DNA of 14,436 nt from Candidatus Methanoperedentaceae archaeon (GCA_027371625.1 DAHXMQ010000340.1:1-14436); one strand, 5' to 3'. Shown: positions 7,219 to 13,945, numbered from the stretch's first letter. Program-made: numbers and translations. The notes: generated from the letters alone by a model not told the origin.

Positions 7219-8574
7219 TTAAGCTCTGATTTCTTCCTTTCTTATCCTTTCAACAATGGTTTCTCGGAGGGCTATCAATCCCTGGCTGAATTCAACAGGA
7301 TACACGGGCGCACCTTCGAGTTTCTTATAATTGTCGGGTAAATTTGAGAAGTTTTCATTCGCCTTCTGCCTTATTTCTTCAAGCGTTGGTCTTTTGCATA
7401 CGATTTTCCCATTTTTAACAACCTCTTCCAGTAAAGGCTCTGCATTATCAACCACTTCGTCTTCCAGCGATATAACATCCTTTTTGAATTTCCCGTTTTC
7501 AAAGATGCGCCAGACCAATTTTTTCCCCGGAAGCGTGGCTTTCACCGTTTCTTCCGAAAGCTTCATCTTGGGGATGTGTTTTCCCTTTTCAACGACATCC
7601 GAGAGCTTGTATATCCCGTCAAGGGCAGGAGTTGGTCTTGCCGTTATGAGCTCTGTGCCTACGCCGAACAGATCGATTTTTGCGCCTTTTTTCATGAGTT
7701 CATCTATTTTCCATTCATTGAGGTCCCCGCTTGCCACTATTTTCACATAACCAAGACCAACGTTGTCGAGTATCACTCTGACATGCTTGGAGAGCTCGCT
7801 TAAGTCCCCACTGTCAAGGCGGACGCCAAGCAGCCTCTCGCCTTTATTTTCAAGCTCCTTTCCTACGATTACCGCTTTTTTCGCTCCTTCTATGCTGTTA
7901 TAGGTGTCTATGAGCAGGAAACATTTTTTCGGGAAAGCATCTGCGTATGCACGGAAAGAGTCGATCTCATGGTCAAAGCTTGTTACGAACGAATGCGCCA
8001 TCGTGCCTGAAACCGGGATTCCGAGCTTCATGCCTGCAAGCACGCTGGACGTGGAGTCACACCCTCCTATGTACGTTGCGCGTGTAGCCTCGAGATGCCC
8101 GTCGCCCTGCGCCCTTCTCAAGCCGAACTCGGCTATCGACCTTCCTCTGGCAGCATGCACCACGCGCGAGGCTTTGGTGGCTATCAGTGTTGAGAAGTTC
8201 ATCTTGTTGAGAATGAAGGTCTCCACAAGCTGGGCTTCGATTATGGGGGCGGTTACCCTGATTATTGGCTCAAGAGGAAAAGCGATGCTTCCTTCGGGCA
8301 TTGCGAGCATATCGCCTGTGAATTTAAAGTTGCTAAGGAAATCCAGGAAATCTTCGTCAAAGCCCTGGGTTCCCAGGTATTCGATGTCTTCATCCTCAAA
8401 CCTCAGGTTCTCAATGTAATCCAGCACATAGCTCAAACCTGCCGTCATAAGATACGAGCCGAATGGTATTTTCCTGACGAAATAATCGAAGGTTGCCTCA
8501 GGAGCATGCCCCGACTTCCAGTATGCCTGCATCATGGTAAGCTGGTAAAGGTCGGTTCTGAGTGCCTCGCTCAT
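7219..8574 (-). CDS. pncB: Nicotinate phosphoribosyltransferase
   Basis: A 451-residue NAPRTase that converts nicotinate and PRPP (with ATP) to nicotinate mononucleotide, the entry step of the Preiss-Handler NAD salvage route. Diagnostic segments are LRTDLYQLTMMQAYW (5-19) at the start, EFGLRRAQG (149-157), GTMAHSF (190-196) with H194 at the phospho-histidine position, the phosphoribosyl-binding region VRLDSGDL (251-258), ASGDLNE (281-287) and DLFGVGTELIT (301-311). Length and N-terminus fit the putative-NAPRTase type common in archaea and Gram-positives. The start ATG overlaps the upstream TOPRIM-like gene's stop (ATGA, 8571-8574), and no strong Shine-Dalgarno is seen, so translation may be coupled. 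The region is GC-rich (37 of 60 bases G or C at 8041-8100), unlike the gene before it. Confidence 0.95.
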   Translation of the reverse strand: MSEALRTDLYQLTMMQAYWKSGHAPEATFDYFVRKIPFGSYLMTAGLSYVLDYIENLRFEDEDIEYLGTQGFDEDFLDFLSNFKFTGDMLAMPEGSIAFPLEPIIRVTAPIIEAQLVETFILNKMNFSTLIATKASRVVHAARGRSIAEFGLRRAQGDGHLEATRATYIGGCDSTSSVLAGMKLGIPVSGTMAHSFVTSFDHEIDSFRAYADAFPKKCFLLIDTYNSIEGAKKAVIVGKELENKGERLLGVRLDSGDLSELSKHVRVILDNVGLGYVKIVASGDLNEWKIDELMKKGAKIDLFGVGTELITARPTPALDGIYKLSDVVEKGKHIPKMKLSEETVKATLPGKKLVWRIFENGKFKKDVISLEDEVVDNAEPLLEEVVKNGKIVCKRPTLEEIRQKANENFSNLPDNYKKLEGAPVYPVEFSQGLIALRETIVERIRKEEIRA

Positions 8575-9029
8575 GTTCTAATCAGTCTTTCCAATGCTTT
8601 CAGCATTTTACTTCGTTTTTTGATATTTTCTATTAGATGAACAAACTCTTTAGGTGGATTTTTTGTAGCTATGGCTTTATGCAATTCGTCGGCATCATCA
8701 GGCAAGCTATAGTCTTGCATATTTACCCCAACCTCTTTGGCTGATTTCAGAATCCAATCCTCTAATTTTGGACCTAAAACAATCAGGTGATTATTGGCAT
8801 CGTTATCGTATAAAAGCTTAAGATCATTTTCGTTTGACTTGGTTATCATTTTTCCAATATAAGGCGGTTGCGTTCTACCGGGATCTTCGTCCACCAAACC
8901 TTTGGAATTTCTGCTCTTTTCTAATCTTTTACATACATTCGATTTTCCGTATGAATGATAAATTTCTTTTTTATGGATGCCCAGAGCTTTGACTAAAGCT
9001 TCATCGGTATAACATTCCAGATATATCAT
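8571..9029 (-). CDS. Small TOPRIM-like protein paired with the AAA ATPase
   Basis: A 152-residue protein whose first 60 residues fit a TOPRIM nuclease core. IYLECYTDEALV (2-13) matches the usual VEGxTDE strand-helix with the glycine replaced by C6. E5 and D9 would be the acidic positions. HSYGKSNVCKRL (25-36) follows, then GLVDEDPG (44-51) supplies the DxD pair D47/D49. IVLGPKLEDWI (83-93) and a Lys-rich helical C-terminus complete it. TOPRIM folds bind Mg and cut or rejoin DNA in topoisomerases, DnaG and OLD nucleases. At 152 residues it is much smaller than the TOPRIM partners of known two-gene systems. GGAG five bases before the ATG and an ATGA overlap with the ATPase support the start. 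The assignment rests on motif reading. Activity is inferred. Confidence 0.6.
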   Translation of the reverse strand: MIYLECYTDEALVKALGIHKKEIYHSYGKSNVCKRLEKSRNSKGLVDEDPGRTQPPYIGKMITKSNENDLKLLYDNDANNHLIVLGPKLEDWILKSAKEVGVNMQDYSLPDDADELHKAIATKNPPKEFVHLIENIKKRSKMLKALERLIRT

Positions 9030-10000
9030 TCTGGCTCCAAGAATCGTTCCAGATTAAAGAATATACTTGCATCAAAGTCCATTATTTTGGACATTTCATT
9101 CTCTGCAATGGGTTTTACTTTAGTCTGATAATCTTCAAAATAAGTTACGAGTATTGCAATATCCTCTATAGGTGTTTTTTCTAAAACTGGAAGAAGGAAA
9201 TAAGGGTTATGTGTAGAGATGAAATACTGATTAGTTTTATCCAGAGCTATTCTTTCAGCGAGAAATTTAGTATAATAAGGAAAGGCATGAGCTTCTGGCT
9301 CTTCAAAGATAATTACAGAATCTTTATTTGTTTCTATTGCTGCGAGATAAAACACAATTCTCTGTAATGTATCCGAAACTAAAGAGTAGGGATAAGAAAC
9401 TATCACATCCTCAACCTCTTTTTGAACCTCTATTTTGCTTTCCTGCGATCTTAAAACAATTTTCAGTTTAAATTCGCTAAATATATCTGAAACTACTTTC
9501 CTCAAATTTTTATTTGTAAGGAGTATTGATAAGAGGTTTTCTCCATTTGGCGGTAAAAGAAAACTGGGCTCACGTCTTTGAAATACCTCTGTTACCCTGT
9601 ATTTATAGAATTTGAAGGGTGATATTCCACCAGATGATCCATATCCTCCTTTACTGCGATCATAGCCATAATTGGATTCAAAACTGAAAATTTCCTTTTC
9701 TTTGCTGCCTTCTTTCAATTTAAACTGTCCACTCTGTACTTCAAAATTTATTTCGCAATATACATCATCAGCTTTTATTTCTATTTTCTTTTCTATATCC
9801 TGATCATAGAATAAGTTAGTCATATTTTCGAATCTGACAAACTTTTCGATAGTACCATATGGAACCGAAAAAATACCGATACTTTCCAGAATATTTGACT
9901 TTCCTGTATTCGGTCTGCCTATAAAAATATTAACTTTTTTACAATCCAATTTCAGGTACTTAATTGACTTGAAATTCTTTATTTCCAGGTTTTCAATCAT
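9026..10000 (-). CDS. AAA/OLD-type (SMC/ABC-like) ATPase
   Basis: A 324-residue ATPase of the RecF/OLD/AAA_15-AAA_21 type. The N-terminus IENLEIKNFKSIKYLKL and Walker A GRPNTGKS (28-35, K34) are typical. A degenerate ABC signature SLVSDTLQRI (206-215), Walker B VIIFEEPEAH (229-238; E233, E234) and the H-switch STHNPYFL (262-269, H264) complete one ABC-type site, which works by dimerisation. The middle (about 60-180) is a variable domain. No TOPRIM domain is fused on: the C-terminus ends at residue 324 and a TOPRIM-like protein follows by ATGA overlap. A strong GGAGA Shine-Dalgarno precedes the ATG. The gene is AT-rich (19 of 60 G/C at 9061-9120; 17 of 60 at 9301-9360), which suggests transfer. 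A defence role is likely but unproven. Confidence 0.85.
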   Translation of the reverse strand: MIENLEIKNFKSIKYLKLDCKKVNIFIGRPNTGKSNILESIGIFSVPYGTIEKFVRFENMTNLFYDQDIEKKIEIKADDVYCEINFEVQSGQFKLKEGSKEKEIFSFESNYGYDRSKGGYGSSGGISPFKFYKYRVTEVFQRREPSFLLPPNGENLLSILLTNKNLRKVVSDIFSEFKLKIVLRSQESKIEVQKEVEDVIVSYPYSLVSDTLQRIVFYLAAIETNKDSVIIFEEPEAHAFPYYTKFLAERIALDKTNQYFISTHNPYFLLPVLEKTPIEDIAILVTYFEDYQTKVKPIAENEMSKIMDFDASIFFNLERFLEPE

Positions 10001-10005
10001 TTTAC

Positions 10006-10010
10006 TCTCC
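10006..10010 (-). promoter_or_regulatory. Shine-Dalgarno of the ATPase gene
   Basis: GGAGA on the minus strand, 5 bases before the ATG at 10000, supports that start and shows the transcript is expected to have a leader. Confidence 0.6.
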
Positions 10011-10042
10011 TTTTCTTTGTCACCATAATTAATTATCCAACC

Positions 10043-10051
10043 AATTTATAG
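10043..10051 (-). promoter_or_regulatory. TATA-box-like element for the ATPase operon
   Basis: On the minus strand this reads CTATAAATT, preceded by an A-rich stretch that could serve as a BRE. Initiation about 25 bases downstream would be near 10020, leaving about 20 bases of leader that contains the Shine-Dalgarno. It is the only clear promoter upstream of the five-gene minus-strand run. Confidence 0.5.
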
Positions 10052-10152
10052 TTTTAATCCATAATATTATCTTTCTCCATCTTCAAATACTCTGTCACCG
10101 AGTTTAGTTTTTCAACAACATTAATACACTTGGAACTCGACTATGGATAAAA

Positions 10153-10527
10153 ATGCCAGCACAGAAAGCAAAACTCCGAGGTCACCACCTGATATGCCTT
10201 AATTTTTTCAGAGGAGAGGGTTATTCGGAGGATTTTATCAAGAGCATTTATTCTGTCATCGGAAGAGAAAAAGTCGAGGTAGTGGCAGGACCCGATGAGG
10301 TTTGCAAAAAATGCCCGTCTCTCGTAGGGAATAAATGCGCAAACGATGATTATACCAATGAAGAAATCCTTCTCCAGGATAAGGAAGCTCTGCGGCTGCT
10401 TGTTTATAAACCAGGCGATATTACGAACTGGGAGACCATTTCTGACAGACTTCCTTTGATTATAGAAGAGTGGAAGTCGGAATTCTGCCTTAATTGCAAA
10501 TACCTTAAGGTCTGCTTCAAAAATTAA
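10153..10527 (+). CDS. DUF1284 cysteine-rich protein
   Basis: A 124-residue protein matching family DUF1284: it opens with LRGHHLICLNFFRGEGYSEDF (8-28), the family's LRxHHLxC...GxGYSxxF pattern. Two cysteine clusters follow, C51-x2-C54-x7-C62 and C112-x2-C115-x5-C121, plus C15 near the HH pair. This layout suggests an iron-sulfur or zinc site, but no function is established. No membrane segment or signal is present. It is divergent from the AAA ATPase gene across a 152-base AT-rich gap. Its 3' end lies 10 bases from the convergent phosphodiesterase gene. Base composition is intermediate between the AT-rich module and the GC-richer flank. I see no strong Shine-Dalgarno. The ATG at 10153 is chosen because the conserved motif begins soon after it. 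Confidence 0.82.
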   Translation: MPAQKAKLRGHHLICLNFFRGEGYSEDFIKSIYSVIGREKVEVVAGPDEVCKKCPSLVGNKCANDDYTNEEILLQDKEALRLLVYKPGDITNWETISDRLPLIIEEWKSEFCLNCKYLKVCFKN

Positions 10528-10534
10528 AAAAAGG
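10519..10534 (-). terminator. Poly-T terminator after the phosphodiesterase gene
   Basis: Read on the minus strand, the phosphodiesterase stop is followed by a run of seven T and then, after AA, five T. This is the T-rich pattern of archaeal intrinsic termination. It overlaps the last codons of the convergent DUF1284 gene. Confidence 0.45.
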
Positions 10535-10537
10535 TAA

Positions 10538-11155
10538 CTATACCCCTATCTCCACCGCTTTCCTGATTTCCTCTTCCGTATTCAACACCCACGGAAAAAC
10601 CATCAGAACATGCCTGTGCGCCCTCTCCACAAGCTCCTTCCTCACGAGCTCGAATTTTGGAAGTATCACGCTTGCTTTAATCCCAAAAGCAAGGCGCACA
10701 GGATTCTCGATAGCCCTTGAATAGATTATTCCCATTTTTATATCGGGCAGCATTTCCTTTGCTCTTTTAATCGCCAGAGGGCTGAATGATACGAGCAGAA
10801 TATTCTCAAATCCTCTTTCCTTTATCAGGGCGCAGATTTTTTCCTCGCTCCCAGGTTCTTTAATCTCAACCAACAGTCCTTTACCTCTCACGAGGTCGAG
10901 CACTTCCTGCAGCATCGGGATTCTCTCTCCCTTTCCGGCATCCAGCTCTTTTAGCTGCGCCAGCGTGAAATCCCTCACCAGACCTTTGCCATTCGTGGTT
11001 CTCTCAAGCGTCCTGTCGTGTATGACCACAAGCTCGTCATCTTTGCTCATGCGCACGTCCACTTCAACAAAATCAGCGCACTCCATTCCCTTTTTCAACG
11101 CTCGCAGCGTATTCTCTGGCTCCACTCGGCAGCCCCTGTGCCCTATAATAAGCAT
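10538..11155 (-). CDS. Glycerophosphodiester phosphodiesterase, C-terminus short
   Basis: A 205-residue TIM-barrel GDPD that hydrolyses glycerophosphodiesters to glycerol phosphate and an alcohol. Catalytic segments are intact: GHRG (5-8; H6, R7), PENT (13-16; E14, N15), FVEVDVR (29-35; E31, D33), VIHD (44-47; H46) and LLVEIKEP (94-101; E97, K99). FPWVLNTEEEI (187-197) carries the late aromatic W189. Relatives usually continue past the final AVEIGV with a DGIxTDxP segment that closes the barrel. Here a TAG follows GV directly, so about 10-20 residues appear to be missing. No signal peptide is seen, so it is probably cytosolic. It is divergent from DNA ligase across only 33 bases. The family call is sure. 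Whether the shortened enzyme is active is open. Confidence 0.88.
   Translation of the reverse strand: MLIIGHRGCRVEPENTLRALKKGMECADFVEVDVRMSKDDELVVIHDRTLERTTNGKGLVRDFTLAQLKELDAGKGERIPMLQEVLDLVRGKGLLVEIKEPGSEEKICALIKERGFENILLVSFSPLAIKRAKEMLPDIKMGIIYSRAIENPVRLAFGIKASVILPKFELVRKELVERAHRHVLMVFPWVLNTEEEIRKAVEIGV
11143..11150 (+). promoter_or_regulatory. Possible TATA element for DNA ligase
   Basis: CTATAATA lies 39-46 bases before the ligase ATG and inside the first codons of the divergent phosphodiesterase gene. Initiation would fall near 11170 with a leader of under 20 bases. No Shine-Dalgarno is visible, consistent with a very short leader. Confidence 0.33.
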
Positions 11156-11188
11156 AATTTTATTTACGCATAATTAAGATATAACAGT

Positions 11189-12934
11189 ATGCAATACATC
11201 GAACTTGTCGAATTTTATGAATTAATCGAAGCCACCACAAAGCGCCTTGAGATGACGGATTTTCTGGTCAACCTTTTCAAACACACGCCCGGCGAGGTGA
11301 TAGACAAGGTAGTATATCTCACGCAGGGAAAATTATACCCCGATTTCGTGGGCATAGAGATGGGCATGGCAGAAAAGATGGCGCTTCGGGCGCTTGCCGC
11401 AACAACAGGAGATTCGCCTGATGAAGTGGAGGAGGAACTCAAGACTAAGGGAGACATAGGGCTTGCTGCGGAAAGCCTGTTAAAAGCGAAAAAGCAGGTT
11501 ACGCTTTCCAGAAAAGAGCTTCTGGTACAGGATGTTTACGATGCCCTCGATAAGCTCGCAAAAACCTCCGGAGCAGGAAGCGTTGACGCAAAGGTGAGAG
11601 CACTATCGGGTTTGCTTGCAGATGCAGAGCCAGTGGAGGCAAAGTACATTATGCGCACAATCACGGGAAAGATGAGGCTTGGAATAGCGGATATGACGAT
11701 TCTCGATGCTCTTGCGCAGGCTTTTGCCGATAAAGAAGCCAGAGATGAGATCGAGCGGGCTTACAACCATACATCAGACATGGGGGATGTTGCTCTTACG
11801 CTGAGTAAAAAGGGCATAGAGGGCATAAAGAAATACCACGCCAGAGTGGGAAGACCTATAAGGATGATGCTTGCCCAGCGCATGGAGAGCGCAGGCGAGA
11901 TTCTGGAAAAACTTGGGAGAGCGATATGCGAGTGGAAATACGACGGCGAAAGAATACAGATACACAAGCTTGGGAATAAAATATCGCTTTTCTCAAGAAG
12001 GCTTGAGAACATCACTGAGCAGTACCCTGACATAGCGGCGCTTGCAAGGCAGAACCTGAAAGTTGAGGAGGCAATAATCGAGGGGGAATGCGTGGCAGTA
12101 GATTCGGATACGGGTGCCATGCTCCCTTTTCAGGAACTTATGCACAGGAGAAGAAAGTACGGGATTGAGGAAGCGGTAAAGGAATTCCCCGCAAATATCT
12201 ATCTTTTTGATGCCTTACTTATTGAAGGGGAAGATTTGACCGAAAAGCCGCTATCACAGCGCAGGGAAATATTGAAAAAAGCGATAAAAGAGGTCAATGG
12301 ATTTAGATTGTCTGATGCCCTTTTTTCCAGTAATGTAAAGGAAATCGAGGGTTATTTTGAGAATGCCATAGAGAACGGGTGCGAGGGGCTTATGATGAAA
12401 GGGGAGGACTCAACCTATCAGGCGGGAGCAAGAGGGTGGCTGTGGATAAAACTCAAGCGCAGCTACCAGTCGAAGATGATCGAGCCTATAGATGTTGTTA
12501 TCGTGGGGGCATTCATGGGAAGGGGTAAAAGGTCGGGAAGCTACGGGGCGCTTCTTGTGGCGACATACGACCATGAAAAGGATGTTTTTCCGACGATAAG
12601 CAAGCTTGGAAGCGGTTTTACAGACGAAGACTTAAAGAGCCTGCCTGAAATACTCATGCCTTATAAGTTAAAGCACAAGCATGCAAGGGTCGAGAGCACG
12701 CTTGAAGCTGATGTGTGGTTCACGCCAGCATTTGTGATAGAAGTAATCGGAGACGAGCTTACTCTAAGTCCGATCCACACCTGTGCTTTTAATAGAATCA
12801 GGGAGGATGCCGGCATTGCAATAAGGTTCCCGAGGTTCACACGCAGGTGGAGGAAGGATAAGGCGCCAGAGGATGCGACGACGGTGGAGGAAGTCCTCGA
12901 TATGTACAATGCTCAGTTGAAAAAGATCGGATGA
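11189..12934 (+). CDS. lig: ATP-dependent DNA ligase
   Basis: A 581-residue archaeal ATP-dependent DNA ligase that seals nicks during replication and repair. An N-terminal DNA-binding domain (about 1-220) includes TGKMRLGIADMTILDAL (159-175). The adenylation domain begins with motif I CEWKYDGERIQ (247-257; K250 is the adenylated lysine) and continues with FSRRLEN (268-274), EGE (298-300), ENGCEGLMMK (395-404) and WIKLKRSY (419-426). The OB domain covers about 430-560, with KLGSGFTDEDL (472-482) and the late segment AIRFPRFTRRW (544-554). Length and all nucleotidyltransferase motifs are intact. It starts 33 bases from the divergent phosphodiesterase gene. An archaemetzincin pseudogene begins 10 bases after its stop and was probably the next gene in the operon. 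Confidence 0.97.
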   Translation: MQYIELVEFYELIEATTKRLEMTDFLVNLFKHTPGEVIDKVVYLTQGKLYPDFVGIEMGMAEKMALRALAATTGDSPDEVEEELKTKGDIGLAAESLLKAKKQVTLSRKELLVQDVYDALDKLAKTSGAGSVDAKVRALSGLLADAEPVEAKYIMRTITGKMRLGIADMTILDALAQAFADKEARDEIERAYNHTSDMGDVALTLSKKGIEGIKKYHARVGRPIRMMLAQRMESAGEILEKLGRAICEWKYDGERIQIHKLGNKISLFSRRLENITEQYPDIAALARQNLKVEEAIIEGECVAVDSDTGAMLPFQELMHRRRKYGIEEAVKEFPANIYLFDALLIEGEDLTEKPLSQRREILKKAIKEVNGFRLSDALFSSNVKEIEGYFENAIENGCEGLMMKGEDSTYQAGARGWLWIKLKRSYQSKMIEPIDVVIVGAFMGRGKRSGSYGALLVATYDHEKDVFPTISKLGSGFTDEDLKSLPEILMPYKLKHKHARVESTLEADVWFTPAFVIEVIGDELTLSPIHTCAFNRIREDAGIAIRFPRFTRRWRKDKAPEDATTVEEVLDMYNAQLKKIG

Positions 12935-12944
12935 AGCACAAAGG

Positions 12945-13188
12945 ATGAAATATATTCAGCCAACTTGCGAGGTCAAAGAAGAATTATTGGGGCATCTTGG
13001 AACCAGATTGGAAGGAATCTACGGCTACCCCTGCAGGATTGTTCAGCCCATTGGGATTCCCAAGTTTGCATCACTGCCGTGATATAAAGTGTATAATGCA
13101 TTTCTCAAACCGCCTTGAGGATACGGATATCAAAGGTCCTGATTTCTGCGAGGCATGTTCAGTCAAAATTGGAATAAAGCAAATATAG
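12945..13188 (+). pseudogene. amzA: Archaemetzincin pseudogene with active-site deletion
   Basis: Two pieces of an archaemetzincin zinc protease lie in different frames. From the ATG at 12945, 45 codons give an N-terminus (MKYIQPTCEVKEELL... RIVQPIGIPKF) ending at a TGA at 13080-13082. From about 13066 in the +1 frame, to a TAG at 13186-13188, comes the family's C-terminal signature: HHC-RDIK-C-IM-HFSN...DTDIKGP-DF-C-EA-C, with its CxxxxCxM and CxxC zinc-binding cysteines. The middle of the protein, including HExxHxxG, is missing. Intact members are about 180 residues, so roughly 90-100 residues are gone. The gene should be inactive as a protease. An open frame of 63 codons from 12997 covers the C-terminal piece, but its first part is read out of frame. 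The cause is either a deletion with frameshift or an assembly error. Confidence 0.8.
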
Positions 13189-13378
13189 AGAATGCTACTC
13201 TACCCGTCCGACAGCAATTTCTTAGTCTTTATAGAATTATTATTTGTGTTAATAGGTTTTATTCCATTGGTCTTCGGTTAAGTAGTTTGATTGATTTAAT
13301 ACACATCGTTTTTCGAAATGCGAAGGATAGTTATGATTCTCGATCCGTAGTTGAAATAGAACCCGGATGACATAGATT
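13189..13378. other. AT-rich non-coding stretch
   Basis: Between the archaemetzincin remnant and the repeat patch I see no supported gene, RNA or promoter. Short open frames here lack a Shine-Dalgarno and resemble nothing I know. Confidence 0.4.
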
Positions 13379-13436
13379 TTGACGGATATACACGGATATT
13401 TTATCATCCGTGACAATCCGTGTTATCAGTGGAATT
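13379..13436. repeat. ATCCGTG/CACGGAT short-repeat patch
   Basis: CACGGAT at 13391-13397 pairs with ATCCGTG at 13406-13412 across an 8-base loop, and ATCCGTG occurs again at 13416-13422. GTGTTATCAGTGGAATTCGTG follows as a looser copy of the same theme. It resembles dispersed intergenic repeats seen in environmental archaea and bacteria. Copy number cannot be judged from one window. Confidence 0.5.
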
Positions 13437-13548
13437 CGTGTTCCATCCCATTTTTTTCTCTTAACCGATGACATATGATGCAGCCTATGTTTCTGAAAAA
13501 ACAAACCGCAGATAAGCGTACTATTAACACTTTCGGTCAACATTAGCT

Positions 13549-13761
13549 TTATGGCGCTGGGGTTGCGACCCCAGACCCCGACGGATGCGCCGCTGCCAGA
13601 AAAAGAGCCTGTCGAAGCAGCGGGGAACCTCTTTTTGAGATCTTTCCACTCTTATTCTCAAATCTCCCCGACTGGCTCACAACAGGATCAAGTCCTGCAA
13701 AAGCAACCAATTTCTTAACACTTGAAAACCGGTTTACATTCCCAATTTCACCGAGATTAGT
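13549..13761 (-). mobile_element. IS110-family transposase remnant (Transposase_20 domain)
   Basis: On the minus strand an open frame of about 70 codons ends at TAA (13549-13551). Its first part, from about 13755 to 13592, matches the C-terminal Transposase_20 domain of IS110 transposases: LGEIGNVNRF, KKLVAFAGLDPVVSQSG, then GKISKRGSPLLRQALFLAA. There is no frameshift within it. The N-terminal RuvC-like DEDD catalytic domain is absent: the frame meets a TAA at 13762-13764. At the other end the similarity stops at the GC hairpin. IS110 enzymes recombine DNA under guidance of a bridge RNA, but this fragment cannot be active alone. It is a dead copy, perhaps from an internally deleted element. 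Confidence 0.8.
13553..13591. repeat. GC-rich hairpin repeat
   Basis: CTGGGGT (13557-13563), a TGCG loop and ACCCCAG (13568-13574) form a perfect 7-bp hairpin. An outer arm pairs GGCGC (13553-13557) with GCGCC (13587-13591), sharing one base with the inner stem. It replaces the expected C-terminal codons of the IS110 remnant, so it either inserted there or marks the break point. It could also act as a transcription-related hairpin. Confidence 0.5.
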
Positions 13762-13769
13762 TTATATGT

Positions 13770-13945
13770 TAGGTCGAGAGAGTCATGTCCTCCTCCATCC
13801 TTTCTTACACAAGTTCGCCGGTTATATGTGGAACATTTTATCTATGTCCAAAACGTACTTATTCGGGCATAAAAAGGACGAGAAGGCAACAGGTTAATCT
13901 ACGGGAACGGATCCCAAACGCAATGTTTGTTACCCTCTCGACCTA
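13770..13945. repeat. 176-bp segment bounded by 11-bp inverted repeats
   Basis: TAGGTCGAGAG at 13770-13780 is the exact reverse complement of CTCTCGACCTA at 13935-13945. The flanks (TTTATATGT left, TTTATGT right) are similar but not a clean target duplication. Read on the minus strand, the segment ends with a strong Shine-Dalgarno GGAGGAGGA (13788-13796) followed by an ATG (13784-13786) and then a stop after four more codons. It could be a small non-autonomous element, or the 5' leader of the decayed IS110 element, where a bridge RNA would sit. Neither is proven. Confidence 0.4.

Noticed and set aside
7904..8419. 171-codon plus-strand open frame
   Set aside because: It is antisense to pncB, whose motifs are unmistakable.
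12997..13188. Intact 63-codon small protein
   Set aside because: Only its second half matches archaemetzincin; the first half is the N-terminal region of the same gene read in the wrong frame, so a pseudogene explains it better.
13155..13370. 71-codon plus-strand open frame
   Set aside because: It overlaps the archaemetzincin remnant out of frame and has no Shine-Dalgarno or recognisable features.
13331..13543. 70-codon minus-strand open frame
   Set aside because: It reads through the repeat patch, so it is probably chance.
13770..13945. tRNA or structured RNA gene
   Set aside because: No cloverleaf or GTTCRANNC T-arm could be found; only the terminal inverted repeat is clear.
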